A DNA stretch of 64,000 bases from NCBI GenBank assembly GCA_902363735.1, contig CABJBA010000013.1, positions 39,912 to 103,911 of the forward strand, in the 5' to 3' direction. Shown in pieces: positions 25,899 to 34,420 of the stretch; the stretch's first letter is position 1, and every line of letters starts with the position of its first letter. The stretch comes from Clostridiaceae bacterium (GTDB taxonomy: Bacteria; Bacillota; Clostridia; Lachnospirales; Lachnospiraceae). Made by a program: the position numbers and the translations under genes. Below the pieces are notes generated by a model that worked only from the letters and a program-made list of their open reading frames with translations, had not been told where the DNA came from and did no database searches.

Positions 25899-27401
25899 AT
25901 GAAAAATCAGATATCTGGTCAGATGAAACGGATGACCCGCCTTTACCGGTGGGTAATACCGGTTGTACTGGTGTATTGCATGGCCTTTTCCTTCTTGTTT
26001 GCAGGAGGAGCCTTAAGGCTTTTAGGAAAGGGGGAGCCGGAGGCTGCTCCGGAAAAGTTCAACGTATATGGCGGAGAGGATATTTACAGCAGCCTGGAAG
26101 GCCAGATGATGACCTTTGAATTTGCATCAGACTTTAAGGAAACGAACCATTATTATTTTGTCTATGATGATGAGTCTTTGCCTTATATTATCCAGGTACA
26201 TGGAACCCTTTCAGAAGAGGCGTTAAAGATACAGTCTTATTTATATGAGGATTCTAAAGAAGAGCCAGAGCCTGTAATATTTTACGGAATGGCTGCTCCT
26301 ATTGAGGAAGATATCAAAGAGTATGCCATAGAAAGCTATAATGAGATGTGGGAGGAAGAACTTGTAACAGAAGATAATTTTTTGGACTATTTTGGTGAAT
26401 ACTATCTGGATACAACCAAAAAACCAGAATCTCCTGTTTCAAAAAATGTTTCTCTGCTTTTTTTATGCTCTGTCATGCTGGCTTTAGCTGCAACCGGATT
26501 TCTTGTAATAAAATTAATTGATCCAAGACTGAAAAAGAGCCGTGCCACTTTAAAGGCCTGGCCGGAAGAAAAGCTTCTTTTGGTAGACAGGCAGCTTACT
26601 CAGCCAGGAATATCTGCTTATGAAAAAGAGGAACTTTACCTGGCAGATGATTACATCGTCACCAATGCCCAGGGCTTTGAAATCATATCTTATGAAAAGA
26701 TTGAACGGGTTTTTCAAACAATTTCCGGGACGAATATGCGGCTTATGGCAGAAAGCTCCGGTCAGAAGTATCACACTCTTATCCGTTCCAAAGGAACCGG
26801 TTCTAAAAAGAAGGAAGCGTTTGAGGAACTGGCAAACCAGGTAAAAAGGAAGATAGAGGATAAAAGAGAGTCACTTGTAAAGGATACACTGTCCTCAGAA
26901 ATATCTGCATATCCTGAATCAGAGGACTGGAAGGGAGAGGCCGCCGCTTCTTTGGAGGAAAAACGAGTCAATTTGATTCCGGGAATTGTGGGTGCTTTGG
27001 CCGGAGCTCTTGTAGGAGCGGGATTATGGGTCCTTATTGGTCAGATTGGATTTATTGCAGGAATTGCAGGCTTTGTTATGCTTAAACTCTCTCTGGGCGG
27101 TTTTGAGAAGCTGGGAGGAGGGCTGGACAAAAGAGGAGCGGTTATCTGCCTCCTTATTACGGCCGGAATGATATTTGGAGCCAACTTGCTGGATTATGGA
27201 GTATCTATGACACGGGCATATTTTGAATTTGAAACCAGTTTTGAAACTCTGGCTTACGTTTTCTCCAATTTTGGAAATCTGATGTCTGACATGGATATGT
27301 GGAAAGGTTTTTATATTGATCTGGCCATAGGTTACGGTCTTTCCATCTGGTCCAGCCTGGGAGCAATCAGAGCTATTATGAGCATGCCGGTTTCTGAATA
27401 A
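25899..27401 (+). CDS. Unknown multi-pass membrane protein, 500 aa
   Basis: I do not recognise the family with confidence. Visible layout: a membrane helix at about 18-40; an acidic extracytoplasmic domain (about 50-178, with many Glu, Asp and Tyr); a second helix at about 182-207; a cytoplasmic part (about 210-350) that looks like a PH-like or YcxB-like fold (LYLADDYIVTNAQGFEIISYEKIERVFQ); and four or so C-terminal membrane segments rich in Gly and Ala (IVGALAGALVGAGLW, then CLLITAGMIFGANLLDYG). AAGGGAGTAAGAG precedes the ATG. It has its own promoter and is followed after 27 bases by pepT, so the two may be co-transcribed. A transport or envelope-sensing role would be a guess. Confidence 0.6.
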   Translation: MKNQISGQMKRMTRLYRWVIPVVLVYCMAFSFLFAGGALRLLGKGEPEAAPEKFNVYGGEDIYSSLEGQMMTFEFASDFKETNHYYFVYDDESLPYIIQVHGTLSEEALKIQSYLYEDSKEEPEPVIFYGMAAPIEEDIKEYAIESYNEMWEEELVTEDNFLDYFGEYYLDTTKKPESPVSKNVSLLFLCSVMLALAATGFLVIKLIDPRLKKSRATLKAWPEEKLLLVDRQLTQPGISAYEKEELYLADDYIVTNAQGFEIISYEKIERVFQTISGTNMRLMAESSGQKYHTLIRSKGTGSKKKEAFEELANQVKRKIEDKRESLVKDTLSSEISAYPESEDWKGEAAASLEEKRVNLIPGIVGALAGALVGAGLWVLIGQIGFIAGIAGFVMLKLSLGGFEKLGGGLDKRGAVICLLITAGMIFGANLLDYGVSMTRAYFEFETSFETLAYVFSNFGNLMSDMDMWKGFYIDLAIGYGLSIWSSLGAIRAIMSMPVSE

Positions 27402-27428
27402 AAAAATGGAAAGAAAGGAAATGATGTA

Positions 27429-28655
27429 ATGTCAGAAGTATTAAATCATTTTTTAAAGTATATCTCCTTTGACACCCAGTCTAAGGAAAATGTGGAGGAA
27501 TTTCCCAGCACGGAGAAGCAGCGGCTGCTGGCAAAAGAACTGGCGGATGAGCTTCAGGCCATGAAGGCAGAGGAAGTAACCGTGGACCAGTACGGCTATG
27601 TCTATGCAACCATACCCGCTACCATGGAAAAACAAGTTCCGGTTCTTGGTCTTATTGCCCATATGGATACTGCCCCTGCCTACTCAGGAACAGGAATAAA
27701 ACCCAGAATTGTAAAAAATTATGACGGCAGCGATATTGTTTTAAATGAGGAAAACCAAGTAATCATGAGAGTAAGTGATTTTCCAGACTTACTTGATTAT
27801 AAGGGGCAGGATATTATTACTACCGATGGTACCACGCTTTTGGGTGCGGATGACAAGGCTGGAGTAGCGGAAATTATGACCATGGCAAAATACCTGCTGT
27901 CTCATCCTGAGATTCCCCATGGCAAGGTGCGCATCGGTTTTACACCAGATGAAGAGGTGGGCCGGGGAGCTGATTTTTTTGATGTAAAGAGATTTGGGGC
28001 CGATGTAGCTTATACCGTAGACGGAGGGGCATTAGGAGAGCTGGAATATGAGAATTTCAATGCAGCGTCTGCCAGGGTAATCATACACGGTTCCAATATT
28101 CACCCAGGGTCATCCAAAGGGAAGATGAGAAATGCTCTTTTGATGGCAATGGAATTTCACAATATGTTACCGTCTCACGAAAATCCCATGTACACGGAAG
28201 GATATGAAGGTTTTTACCATCTGGATTCTATGAGCGGAACTGTGGAAGAAGCCCGTCTGGAATACATTATCCGGGATCATAACAGAGAAAAATTTGAAGC
28301 AAAAAAGGAATTTATAAAGCTGGCTGCAGAATACTTAAACAAGCGCTATCCTGCAGGCACAGTAGAACTGATATTAAAGGACAGCTACTACAATATGAGA
28401 GAAATGGTAGAGCCTCACATGTATCTCATTGATATTGCAAGGGCTGCCATGGAGGAAACGGGAATTAAGCCCTTGGTCCGTCCCATCCGGGGAGGTACCG
28501 ATGGTGCCCGCTTATCCTATATGGGACTTCCTTGTCCTAACCTTTGTACGGGAGGTCATAACTTCCATGGTAAATTTGAATTCATACCGGTTCAGTCCAT
28601 GGAAAAGGTTGTGGAGCTGCTTCTTAAAATCGTAGAAAAGTTTTCAGAAAGATAA
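27429..28655 (+). CDS. pepT: Peptidase T (tripeptide aminopeptidase)
   Basis: 408 residues, the normal PepT length. It is an M20B zinc peptidase: metal-binding His in LIAHMDTAP near 77, the bridging Asp in [13 protein letters not shown] near 141, the catalytic Glu pair in [13 protein letters not shown] near 174, Asp in YTVDGG near 197 and the last His in [12 protein letters not shown] near 378. It removes the N-terminal residue of tripeptides in the cytosol. The ATG follows AAAGGAAATGATG. It ends at a bidirectional terminator shared with the lysR-type gene. Confidence 0.95.
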   Translation: MSEVLNHFLKYISFDTQSKENVEEFPSTEKQRLLAKELADELQAMKAEEVTVDQYGYVYATIPATMEKQVPVLGLIAHMDTAPAYSGTGIKPRIVKNYDGSDIVLNEENQVIMRVSDFPDLLDYKGQDIITTDGTTLLGADDKAGVAEIMTMAKYLLSHPEIPHGKVRIGFTPDEEVGRGADFFDVKRFGADVAYTVDGGALGELEYENFNAASARVIIHGSNIHPGSSKGKMRNALLMAMEFHNMLPSHENPMYTEGYEGFYHLDSMSGTVEEARLEYIIRDHNREKFEAKKEFIKLAAEYLNKRYPAGTVELILKDSYYNMREMVEPHMYLIDIARAAMEETGIKPLVRPIRGGTDGARLSYMGLPCPNLCTGGHNFHGKFEFIPVQSMEKVVELLLKIVEKFSER

Positions 28656-28674
28656 ATCAAAAATAAGTCAGGAT

Positions 28675-28717
28675 AAAAACCAACGTATGGTTCAGATTGA
28701 ATGATACGTTGGTTTTT
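28675..28717. terminator. Bidirectional terminator between pepT and the LysR gene
   Basis: AAAAACCAACGTAT (28675-28688) and ATACGTTGGTTTTT (28704-28717) form a perfect 14-bp stem with A's before and T's after, so it can serve both convergent genes. Confidence 0.9.
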
Positions 28718-28741
28718 AGTGATTTCAGGAAGTCTTTATTC

Positions 28742-29650
28742 TTAATATAATTCAATCCTTTTTCTAAGTACCGCTGAGGTTTCTGCTTTTACAGTATCAA
28801 TAAAATCTTTTAGATTTTCTGAAATCCATTTATTTTTATGATATATCAGCTGTGATGCGATTTTATAGTTTGTTACATAGTTCAGCTTCACCAATTCACT
28901 GTTATCTAGTTCTTTCTGTACGGTTGATTGAGGAAGAACACATATGCCAAGGCCACTAAGCACGGTCTGCTTAATTACTTGCAGACTGCTGGTCTCAAGA
29001 ACAATTTTAGGCGTAATAAAAGCATTCAACAAATCTTTTTCAAACATTCTTCGGTAACAGCAACCCCGTCCTGTCAGGATTAGAGGAACATTAAAAAAAT
29101 CGTCAATTGTTACTTCTGCTTTTTGAGCAAGTGGGTGCTCTGGAATTGAAAAAGCACATATGGTTTCGTCAATTTGCAAAGCAGTATGAATCAAAGAGTG
29201 ATATATGGGTATGTCAAGTGTAAATGAAATGTCAATTTCGTTATTAGTGAGTAAAGGTATAAAGTCGGTTGAGTCCAGAACATTCAAATATAATTCAACG
29301 TTGGGGTGTTCTTCTTGATAAGTCTTTATAATTTCAGGAAGCCTGTAAATACATATGGATTCTGAAGCTCCAATGGTAATGCGGCCATAGTCGTTTTTAT
29401 TAGCAAATTTATACTTTAAGTCATCTGACAAATGAATCATTTGCTTGGCGTACACAATTAACTCTTCTCCTTCTGGTGTAAGAGAAATATTTTTACCCAT
29501 ACGTTCAAAAAGTTTTACACCTAATTCACTTTCCAACTGCTGTATTTGAGTAGTAACATTTGATTGTGCATAATGAAGATATTCAGCAGTTTTTGTAAAG
29601 TTTTTTATTTTACTTAATGTTAGAAAAGTATGTAAACGCTTTAACTCCAT
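28742..29650 (-). CDS. LysR-family transcriptional regulator
   Basis: 302 residues, a normal LysR length. The N-terminal winged helix-turn-helix (about 1-60) has TFLTLSKIKNFTKTAEYLHYAQSNVTTQIQQLE, followed by the linker helix. The effector domain (about 90-295) includes IGASESICIYRLPEI and GLGICVLPQSTV. It is divergent from a small cupin gene, the common arrangement of a LysR regulator and its target; the 136-base gap contains a palindrome that fits a LysR box. The effector is unknown. GAAGGAGGA lies upstream of its ATG on the minus strand. Confidence 0.92.
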   Translation of the reverse strand: MELKRLHTFLTLSKIKNFTKTAEYLHYAQSNVTTQIQQLESELGVKLFERMGKNISLTPEGEELIVYAKQMIHLSDDLKYKFANKNDYGRITIGASESICIYRLPEIIKTYQEEHPNVELYLNVLDSTDFIPLLTNNEIDISFTLDIPIYHSLIHTALQIDETICAFSIPEHPLAQKAEVTIDDFFNVPLILTGRGCCYRRMFEKDLLNAFITPKIVLETSSLQVIKQTVLSGLGICVLPQSTVQKELDNSELVKLNYVTNYKIASQLIYHKNKWISENLKDFIDTVKAETSAVLRKRIELY

Positions 29651-29692
29651 ATTAGAAAATCCTCCTTCTTAAAATATAAATATCTAAAAAAA

Positions 29693-29716
29693 TGATTGTT
29701 TCAATCGAAATAATCA
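29693..29716. promoter_or_regulatory. Palindromic candidate operator of the LysR regulator
   Basis: TGATTGTTTC (29693-29702), 4-base centre, GAAATAATCA (29707-29716): a 10-bp inverted repeat with one mismatch, lying in the divergent intergenic region 42 bases from the lysR start and 70 from the cupin start. Confidence 0.65.
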
Positions 29717-29786
29717 ATTTTACAGATTGCTTTTCTGATGATATCATTTAATTATAAAAAAATCAAATAATATGGAGGTATTTCAT

Positions 29787-30131
29787 ATGGAAGCAGTAAA
29801 TCTGTTAAAGGAAGTCAACAAAATTGCTGAGTTATACACTTACAAAAAGATGGGATTTTTAAATGGAAATGTTCTAAGCATAGTCCAGGTGGAAAATCGC
29901 ACATTGGATTTTCACGTTCATGAAAATTCAGATGAATTGTTCTATGTTATTGAAGGTGGATTTTATCTGGAAACGGAGGAAAAGAAAATAAAAGTCAATG
30001 CAGGAGAATTTATTATTGTCCCTAAAGGAAGAAAACATCGCCCGGTAGTAAATAATTTGACGAAGTTCTTAATGATTGAATTATCGGGTACCCTCAATAA
30101 AGAAAATAGCGGAAATCAATATGAGGAATAG
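29787..30131 (+). CDS. Cupin-domain protein, 114 aa
   Basis: A single cupin barrel. Motif 1 is LDFHVHENSDELFYVIEGGFYLE with two His and a Glu as likely metal ligands, and motif 2 is INVNAGEFIIVPKGRKHRPV-like (VNAGEFIIVPKGRKHRP here). The start is ATG 29787, eight bases after GGAGG at 29774-29778; the in-frame ATG at 29772 overlaps the ribosome site. Small metal cupins of this type act as sugar isomerases, dioxygenases or ligand-binding proteins, and nothing here decides among them. It is the probable target of the divergent LysR regulator. Confidence 0.8.
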   Translation: MEAVNLLKEVNKIAELYTYKKMGFLNGNVLSIVQVENRTLDFHVHENSDELFYVIEGGFYLETEEKKIKVNAGEFIIVPKGRKHRPVVNNLTKFLMIELSGTLNKENSGNQYEE

Positions 30132-30279
30132 TTATTCTTATAAAGGTTACCAATCATAGTTGCGAAGGGGACATTGCTGATTTGAAAAACGAGCAGGCAA
30201 AATATTCACATCAGATTTGATTTGGCGGATATTTTAAATATTACAAAAGAAAATGAGAAAGATTTGCCTTTAACACTAC

Positions 30280-30308
30280 TTGTATTTTATGGTCCAAAAT
30301 GGTATACT
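30280..30308 (+). promoter_or_regulatory. Sigma-A promoter of the flavodoxin operon
   Basis: TTGTAT (30280-30285), 17-base spacer, TATACT (30303-30308). Transcription would start about 30315, right at the palindrome that follows. The gap 30132-30279 upstream holds no gene that I can support. Confidence 0.7.
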
Positions 30309-30316
30309 GTCAAAAA

Positions 30317-30332
30317 GTTAGTTATAACTAAC
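30317..30332. promoter_or_regulatory. Perfect 16-bp palindrome, candidate operator
   Basis: GTTAGTTATAACTAAC is self-complementary over all 16 bases and covers the predicted transcription start of the flavodoxin-DUF2325 operon, a position where a bound repressor would block initiation. The TTAG...CTAA ends resemble metal-regulator (DtxR/IdeR or Fur-like) operators, but I cannot assign the protein. Confidence 0.7.
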
Positions 30333-30377
30333 ATAAATGATGCCACAATTCAAATAAAAAAAGCGAGGTAAGATAAT

Positions 30378-30800
30378 ATGAGCAAAGCAGCAGTGGTTTA
30401 TTGGAGTGGAACAGGTAATACAGAGGCAATGGCAGCAAAGGTTACAGAAGGAGCCAAAGAAGCAGGCGCAGAAGTATCCTTATTTACAGCATCAGAATTC
30501 AGCGCCGATAAGGTGGACCAGTTTGATGCAATTGCATTCGGATGCCCCTCTATGGGCGGTGAGCAGTTGGAAGAAGATGAATTTGAGCCCATGTTTTCAA
30601 GCTGTGAAGCAAAGCTTCAGGGCAAGAAGATTGCTTTATTCGGTTCTTACGGCTGGGGAGACGGCGAGTGGATGCGGGAATGGGAAGAGAACTGCAAGAA
30701 AGCCGGTGCTGTATTTGCCTGTGACTACGTGATCTGCAATGAAGCCCCTGATGATGATGCTCAGGCTCAGTGTGTGGAGTTGGGAAAAGCCCTGGCTTAA
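30378..30800 (+). CDS. Flavodoxin
   Basis: 140 residues, the short-chain flavodoxin length. The FMN phosphate loop is YWSGTGNTEAMA (residues 8-19). FGCPSMGGEQLEEDEFEPMF (about 54-73) and FGSYGWGDGEWMREW (about 91-105) supply the loops that flank the flavin ring (Trp and aromatic positions). Flavodoxins carry single electrons and replace ferredoxin when iron is short. GCGAGGTAAGATA precedes the ATG. It is followed by the DUF2325 gene after 36 bases and a terminator, so the two form an operon behind the palindromic site. Confidence 0.93.
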   Translation: MSKAAVVYWSGTGNTEAMAAKVTEGAKEAGAEVSLFTASEFSADKVDQFDAIAFGCPSMGGEQLEEDEFEPMFSSCEAKLQGKKIALFGSYGWGDGEWMREWEENCKKAGAVFACDYVICNEAPDDDAQAQCVELGKALA

Positions 30801-30836
30801 ACTTTCACAAACCAGAACAAGAGGGAGGAACATGAA

Positions 30837-31121
30837 ATGAGCGTAGTAATCGTTGGCGGCCATGACCGTATGGTCGGGCAGTATAAAAAGATATGCAAGG
30901 ATTTTAAATGCAAAGCAAAGGTTTTCACGCAGATGAGTGCGGATATGGACAAAAAAATCGGATGCCCGGATTTGCTTGTCTTATTTACCAATACTGTTTC
31001 CCATAAGATGGCAAAATGTGCTTTGGATGGCGTCAACGGAGATATTACCCGTGTGGTGCGATGTCATACCAGCAGCGGCACTGCCCTCCTTGGAATATTG
31101 GAAGAAAGTTGTACTTGCTAA
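30837..31121 (+). CDS. DUF2325 domain protein
   Basis: 94 residues covering one DUF2325 domain: VVIVGGHDRMVGQYKKICKD at the start, PDLLVLFTNTVSHKMAKCAL in the middle and Cys-rich CHTSSGTALLGILEESCTC at the end. The fold is Rossmann-like. Family members are small, often encoded with iron or redox genes, and have no established activity. AGGGAGGAA precedes the ATG. Co-transcription with flavodoxin suggests an iron or redox connection. Confidence 0.85.
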   Translation: MSVVIVGGHDRMVGQYKKICKDFKCKAKVFTQMSADMDKKIGCPDLLVLFTNTVSHKMAKCALDGVNGDITRVVRCHTSSGTALLGILEESCTC

Positions 31122-31128
31122 AAAAATG

Positions 31129-31164
31129 AACCCCTTCAGGAAAAAAACCTGGAGGGTTTTTTTT
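31129..31164 (+). terminator. Terminator of the flavodoxin-DUF2325 operon
   Basis: AACCCCTTCAGG (31129-31140) pairs with CCTGGAGGGTT (31148-31158; one mismatch), with an A7 loop and a run of eight T's. It ends where the convergent araC-type gene stops. Confidence 0.9.
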
Positions 31165-31954
31165 ACCAAAGGCGGTAACGATTCCGGTATTCCGATGGAG
31201 TCATTTGTTCGGATTTCTTGAATTGCCGCATAAAATGTGTTTCATTATTATAGCCGCAAAGTAATGCAACCATGTGAATTGACATATCAGTTGTGCGCAA
31301 ATAAGAGCAGGCACATTTGATACGAGCATTGATGCATTCCTGTATACAGGTAATGCCAAACAGTTCTTTATACATGTGCTGCATATAAGAGGGGCTCATA
31401 TGAACGGTTTTGGCCATGGTTTTTATGGCCCATTCTTTATTTGGTGAGTTATTAATATCCATGCGAAGCTTATTCAATATTTCATAATTTTTATGTGCCA
31501 TGACAGTATCCGCAGCAGTACATTTTTGCGATGCTACAGAATAAAGCAAAGCTTTCATTGTTGCATCCATAATCTGGATGCGGTGGGGGCGGTCAGAATG
31601 TTTATTCAGGACAATTAAGCGGACAAATTCAGATAATTGATTCAAAGTGGGCAGAATAATTGGAGTATGGAAAGGAATATCAAGGGACAATAAAAAATCC
31701 AGATCTTCGCCGGATAACGTAAAATGAATCCAGTCATTGCAATAATAAGGCTTTTTGCTGCCATAATGCACATAGGTATCTTTGTTATATAGAATGGCAG
31801 TGTTTGCAGGCAAATCATAAACCTGGCCATGTTTATCATAATAAGATTCTGTTTTAATCAATAAGAGTACATAATCAGGACTTCCTTTAGGGCGGCGGAT
31901 GCTGAATGCTGTCTGGTGGACAGCTCCATAGCCGCATAATCCTATTTCTATCAT
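31163..31954 (-). CDS. AraC-family transcriptional regulator
   Basis: 263 residues: an N-terminal cupin-like ligand domain (about 1-150, including DLPANTAILYNKDTYVHYG) and a C-terminal AraC DNA-binding domain (about 165-263) with two helix-turn-helix units, WAIKTMAKTVHMSPSYMQHMYKELFG and HMVALLCGYNNETHFMRQFKKSEQMTPSEYR. It is divergent from the sugar-binding protein gene, so it probably activates the ABC transporter operon in response to a sugar. The ligand is unknown. GAGGAGGAGTTATT precedes its ATG on the minus strand. Confidence 0.92.
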   Translation of the reverse strand: MIEIGLCGYGAVHQTAFSIRRPKGSPDYVLLLIKTESYYDKHGQVYDLPANTAILYNKDTYVHYGSKKPYYCNDWIHFTLSGEDLDFLLSLDIPFHTPIILPTLNQLSEFVRLIVLNKHSDRPHRIQIMDATMKALLYSVASQKCTAADTVMAHKNYEILNKLRMDINNSPNKEWAIKTMAKTVHMSPSYMQHMYKELFGITCIQECINARIKCACSYLRTTDMSIHMVALLCGYNNETHFMRQFKKSEQMTPSEYRNRYRLW

Positions 31955-31972
31955 AATAACTCCTCCTCTATT

Positions 31973-32051
31973 TCAAATTTTAAGTGGTTTTAAGAAAAAA
32001 ATCAACAAAATATGATATATGCTTAAAAATTTGTACATTGACCTTAAAAAC
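31973..32051. promoter_or_regulatory. TTTTAAG repeats in the araC/sugar-ABC divergent region
   Basis: Four copies of a YTTTTAAG-type element occur: two in direct orientation on the plus strand (CAAATTTTAAGT and GGTTTTAAG, 31974-31993) and two inverted (CTTAAAAATTTG and CCTTAAAAACC, 32022-32051). The symmetric layout between divergent genes suits paired regulator-binding sites, with the AraC protein as the first candidate. The region is AT-rich, so chance similarity is a real alternative. Confidence 0.4.
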
Positions 32052-32128
32052 CATCATTTTTTTTCGGGTCTTTTTTGATATATTATAAGAGTAGTAAAAA
32101 CATGTAAACAATATAGAGGAGGATGAAC

Positions 32129-33514
32129 ATGAAAAGAAGAACATCAAAAGCTGTGATCAGCGCATCATTGGCAGTCATGATGCTGGCTGGCTGCAGTCAG
32201 AGTTCAAACAATGCGGCTACATCCGCGCCAGATAAAGGGAATACAACCACGGAATCCAGTGCCGGAGGGAATGAATCATCTTCAGCAGAAAGTTCTGTTG
32301 TGACTGAACCCACCAAATTAACTTATATCTTTGCTGACGGTGATGAAGGTGCCAAGACTTCTATGAATGAAATAGTAAATCGTTTTAATTCCGCTCATCC
32401 GGATATAACGGTTACCATAGAACCAGGAAACGGCGGCGCTTACAGTGAACTTTTAAAAACAAAAGACAGTGTGGGAGAGTTCCCGGATGTAATGGAAATG
32501 AGAGATACTGCCGTATATGCCAGAGCAGGAAAGCTGGAGCCTTTATCTCAGGGATTGATTGACTTGTTCCAGACCACCACTGCTTTTGACGGAACGGTTT
32601 ATACGGCTCCATTGGGAGGCGAGAATACACAGGGTATTATCTATAATAAAAAATACTTTGATGATAATGGCCTGACGGAACCAACAACTTATGACGAATT
32701 CATTCAGTTATGCCAGACAATTAAAGACAAGGGAGATATGGCCCCGTTGGTTGTTGGCGGACAGGATATCTGGCACATGGGATTTTTATTTCACAAAGCA
32801 TATAATGATCAGGTATTAAGCAAGGATCCCGATTTTATCAAACATTGCTATGAAGGCACAAAAAACTTTACAGATCCAACGGTGAAGGCAGCTTTTGAAG
32901 AACTTAAGGAGATTATGCAGTATACACAGGAGGGGTGGGTATCTACACCAGATGCGCAGATTACCACATTTCTTGTAAATGATATGGCGGCAATGATGTA
33001 TTCCGGAACCCATATGTTCAGCCAGATTTCTGCTGCAGCATCGGAGTTTGAGATTGGTTGGTTCCCGATTCCCAGTCCTGATGGAAAACTGCGTCTGGTT
33101 GGCGGCGCCGGTATCAGCGGATTAGCTGTTTCTGCTGAATCAGCCAAAGATCCAAACAAAAAGGCAGCAGCAGAAGAATTTATTAAATTTTTCTTTGAGC
33201 CGGAAAACTATAAGGTTTACTGTGAAACTTTGAGCTTTGTTCCCACAACGGTTGAACAGCCGGAACTGGATGTAACACCGGTATTCCAGGAAGTAATTGA
33301 TGCAACCTTAAAAGCTGATGAACTTGCGCCCATGTGGAATGGCCGGGTTGGAGAAAATGAACTGCCTCCGGACTTCAGAAACTTTACTTATAAAACGTTG
33401 GTAGAAGTACTTCAGGAAAGCAGAACCATTGATGAAGCATGCGAAGAATTGAACAAAACCTGGACTGTAGGAATTTCAAACTTTAATCCTGTTACAGGAG
33501 CAGGAATTGAGTAA
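32129..33514 (+). CDS. Sugar ABC transporter, solute-binding lipoprotein
   Basis: 461 residues from ATG 32129 (AGAGGAGG 7 bases upstream; the ATG at 32123 abuts the ribosome site). The signal peptide has a lipobox LAGC (Cys near residue 22), followed by a Ser/Thr/Asn-rich linker of about 40 residues and a family-1 extracellular solute-binding fold. Recognisable stretches are TMNEIVNRFNSAHPDITVTIE-like (about 70-90), YTAPLGGENTQGIIYNKKYFD (about 165-185) and WFPIPSPDGKLRLVGGAGIS (about 310). It captures an oligosaccharide outside the membrane for the permeases encoded next. Confidence 0.92.
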   Translation: MKRRTSKAVISASLAVMMLAGCSQSSNNAATSAPDKGNTTTESSAGGNESSSAESSVVTEPTKLTYIFADGDEGAKTSMNEIVNRFNSAHPDITVTIEPGNGGAYSELLKTKDSVGEFPDVMEMRDTAVYARAGKLEPLSQGLIDLFQTTTAFDGTVYTAPLGGENTQGIIYNKKYFDDNGLTEPTTYDEFIQLCQTIKDKGDMAPLVVGGQDIWHMGFLFHKAYNDQVLSKDPDFIKHCYEGTKNFTDPTVKAAFEELKEIMQYTQEGWVSTPDAQITTFLVNDMAAMMYSGTHMFSQISAAASEFEIGWFPIPSPDGKLRLVGGAGISGLAVSAESAKDPNKKAAAEEFIKFFFEPENYKVYCETLSFVPTTVEQPELDVTPVFQEVIDATLKADELAPMWNGRVGENELPPDFRNFTYKTLVEVLQESRTIDEACEELNKTWTVGISNFNPVTGAGIE

Positions 33515-33529
33515 AAAAGAGAGGGGGAT

Positions 33530-34420
33530 ATGATGGGCAGAACAAAAAAAGGAATTGACCGGTATACTTTTTTCTTTATTGCTCCGGCTTTTATCCTGTT
33601 TACTTTGTTTATTATTGTACCTACCCTATCCAGCGTATATTATAGCCTTACCTCTTGGGATGGTGTCAGCCCGAACGTTAAGTTTGTCGGGCTGGCAAAC
33701 TTCAAAGAAATATTTACCAGTGTACGTTTTGGCAATGCATTGAAAAATACGATTATTTTGACGATTTTTATAACCATTTTGGAAAATATCCTTGCTTTGG
33801 CATTGGCGTTGGCTGTGGATCACGTAAGATGGGGAAAGAACTTTTTCCGAAGTGCATTTTATGTACCGGTACTGATCAGCGGTATCGTATCGGGCTTTAT
33901 CTGGAAAATCATGTACAATTATAACTTCGGTACGTTCAATGCATTGCTGAAAGGGATGGGCTTGCAGGATTTACGGCAGGATTGGTTAGGAAATACAGCA
34001 ATTGTGCTGTTTATGGTCGGCATTGTTTTGATTTGGAAGGGTGTAGGATATTATATGATTATTTATCTTGCCTCCCTGCAAAGTGTATCTCAGGATTTAA
34101 TTGAAGCAGCACAAATTGATGGAGCCAGTCCCTGGCAGCGCTTTAGGGCGATTACAATTCCAATGATTTCCGGAGCGTTTACAATTAATTTTACACTGTC
34201 CCTCATTAATGGTCTTAAAGTTTTTGACCAGATCAATGTGATGACCGATGGAGGACCAGGTTTTACTACAGAAACATTGGTTTATCTGCTTTATAAGGTT
34301 GGGTTTAATGAAGGGCGGCAGGGCTTTGGAACAGCAGTTGGTTTGATGCTTTTATTGATAATTATCATTCTAAATACTGTCCAGCAAAAGTTTCTGCGCG
34401 GAAGAGAGGTGCAGATGTAA
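33530..34420 (+). CDS. Sugar ABC transporter permease (MalF/UgpA type)
   Basis: 296 residues with six membrane helices. The cytoplasmic EAA loop IEAAQIDGASPWQRFRAITIPMI lies near 197-219. The N-terminus is YTFFFIAPAFILFTLFIIVPTLSSVYYSL. GAGGGGGATATG precedes the start; ATG 33533 is an alternative one codon in. It pairs with the next gene to form the membrane channel. Its stop codon shares one base with the next start codon. Confidence 0.93.
   Translation: MMGRTKKGIDRYTFFFIAPAFILFTLFIIVPTLSSVYYSLTSWDGVSPNVKFVGLANFKEIFTSVRFGNALKNTIILTIFITILENILALALALAVDHVRWGKNFFRSAFYVPVLISGIVSGFIWKIMYNYNFGTFNALLKGMGLQDLRQDWLGNTAIVLFMVGIVLIWKGVGYYMIIYLASLQSVSQDLIEAAQIDGASPWQRFRAITIPMISGAFTINFTLSLINGLKVFDQINVMTDGGPGFTTETLVYLLYKVGFNEGRQGFGTAVGLMLLLIIIILNTVQQKFLRGREVQM

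Noticed and set aside
30180..30368. Open frame without a start codon (reads RFDLADILNITKENEK...) upstream of flavodoxin
   Set aside because: No start codon or ribosome site, it runs through the promoter and palindrome, and it matches nothing I know. It is treated as a chance open frame or relic.
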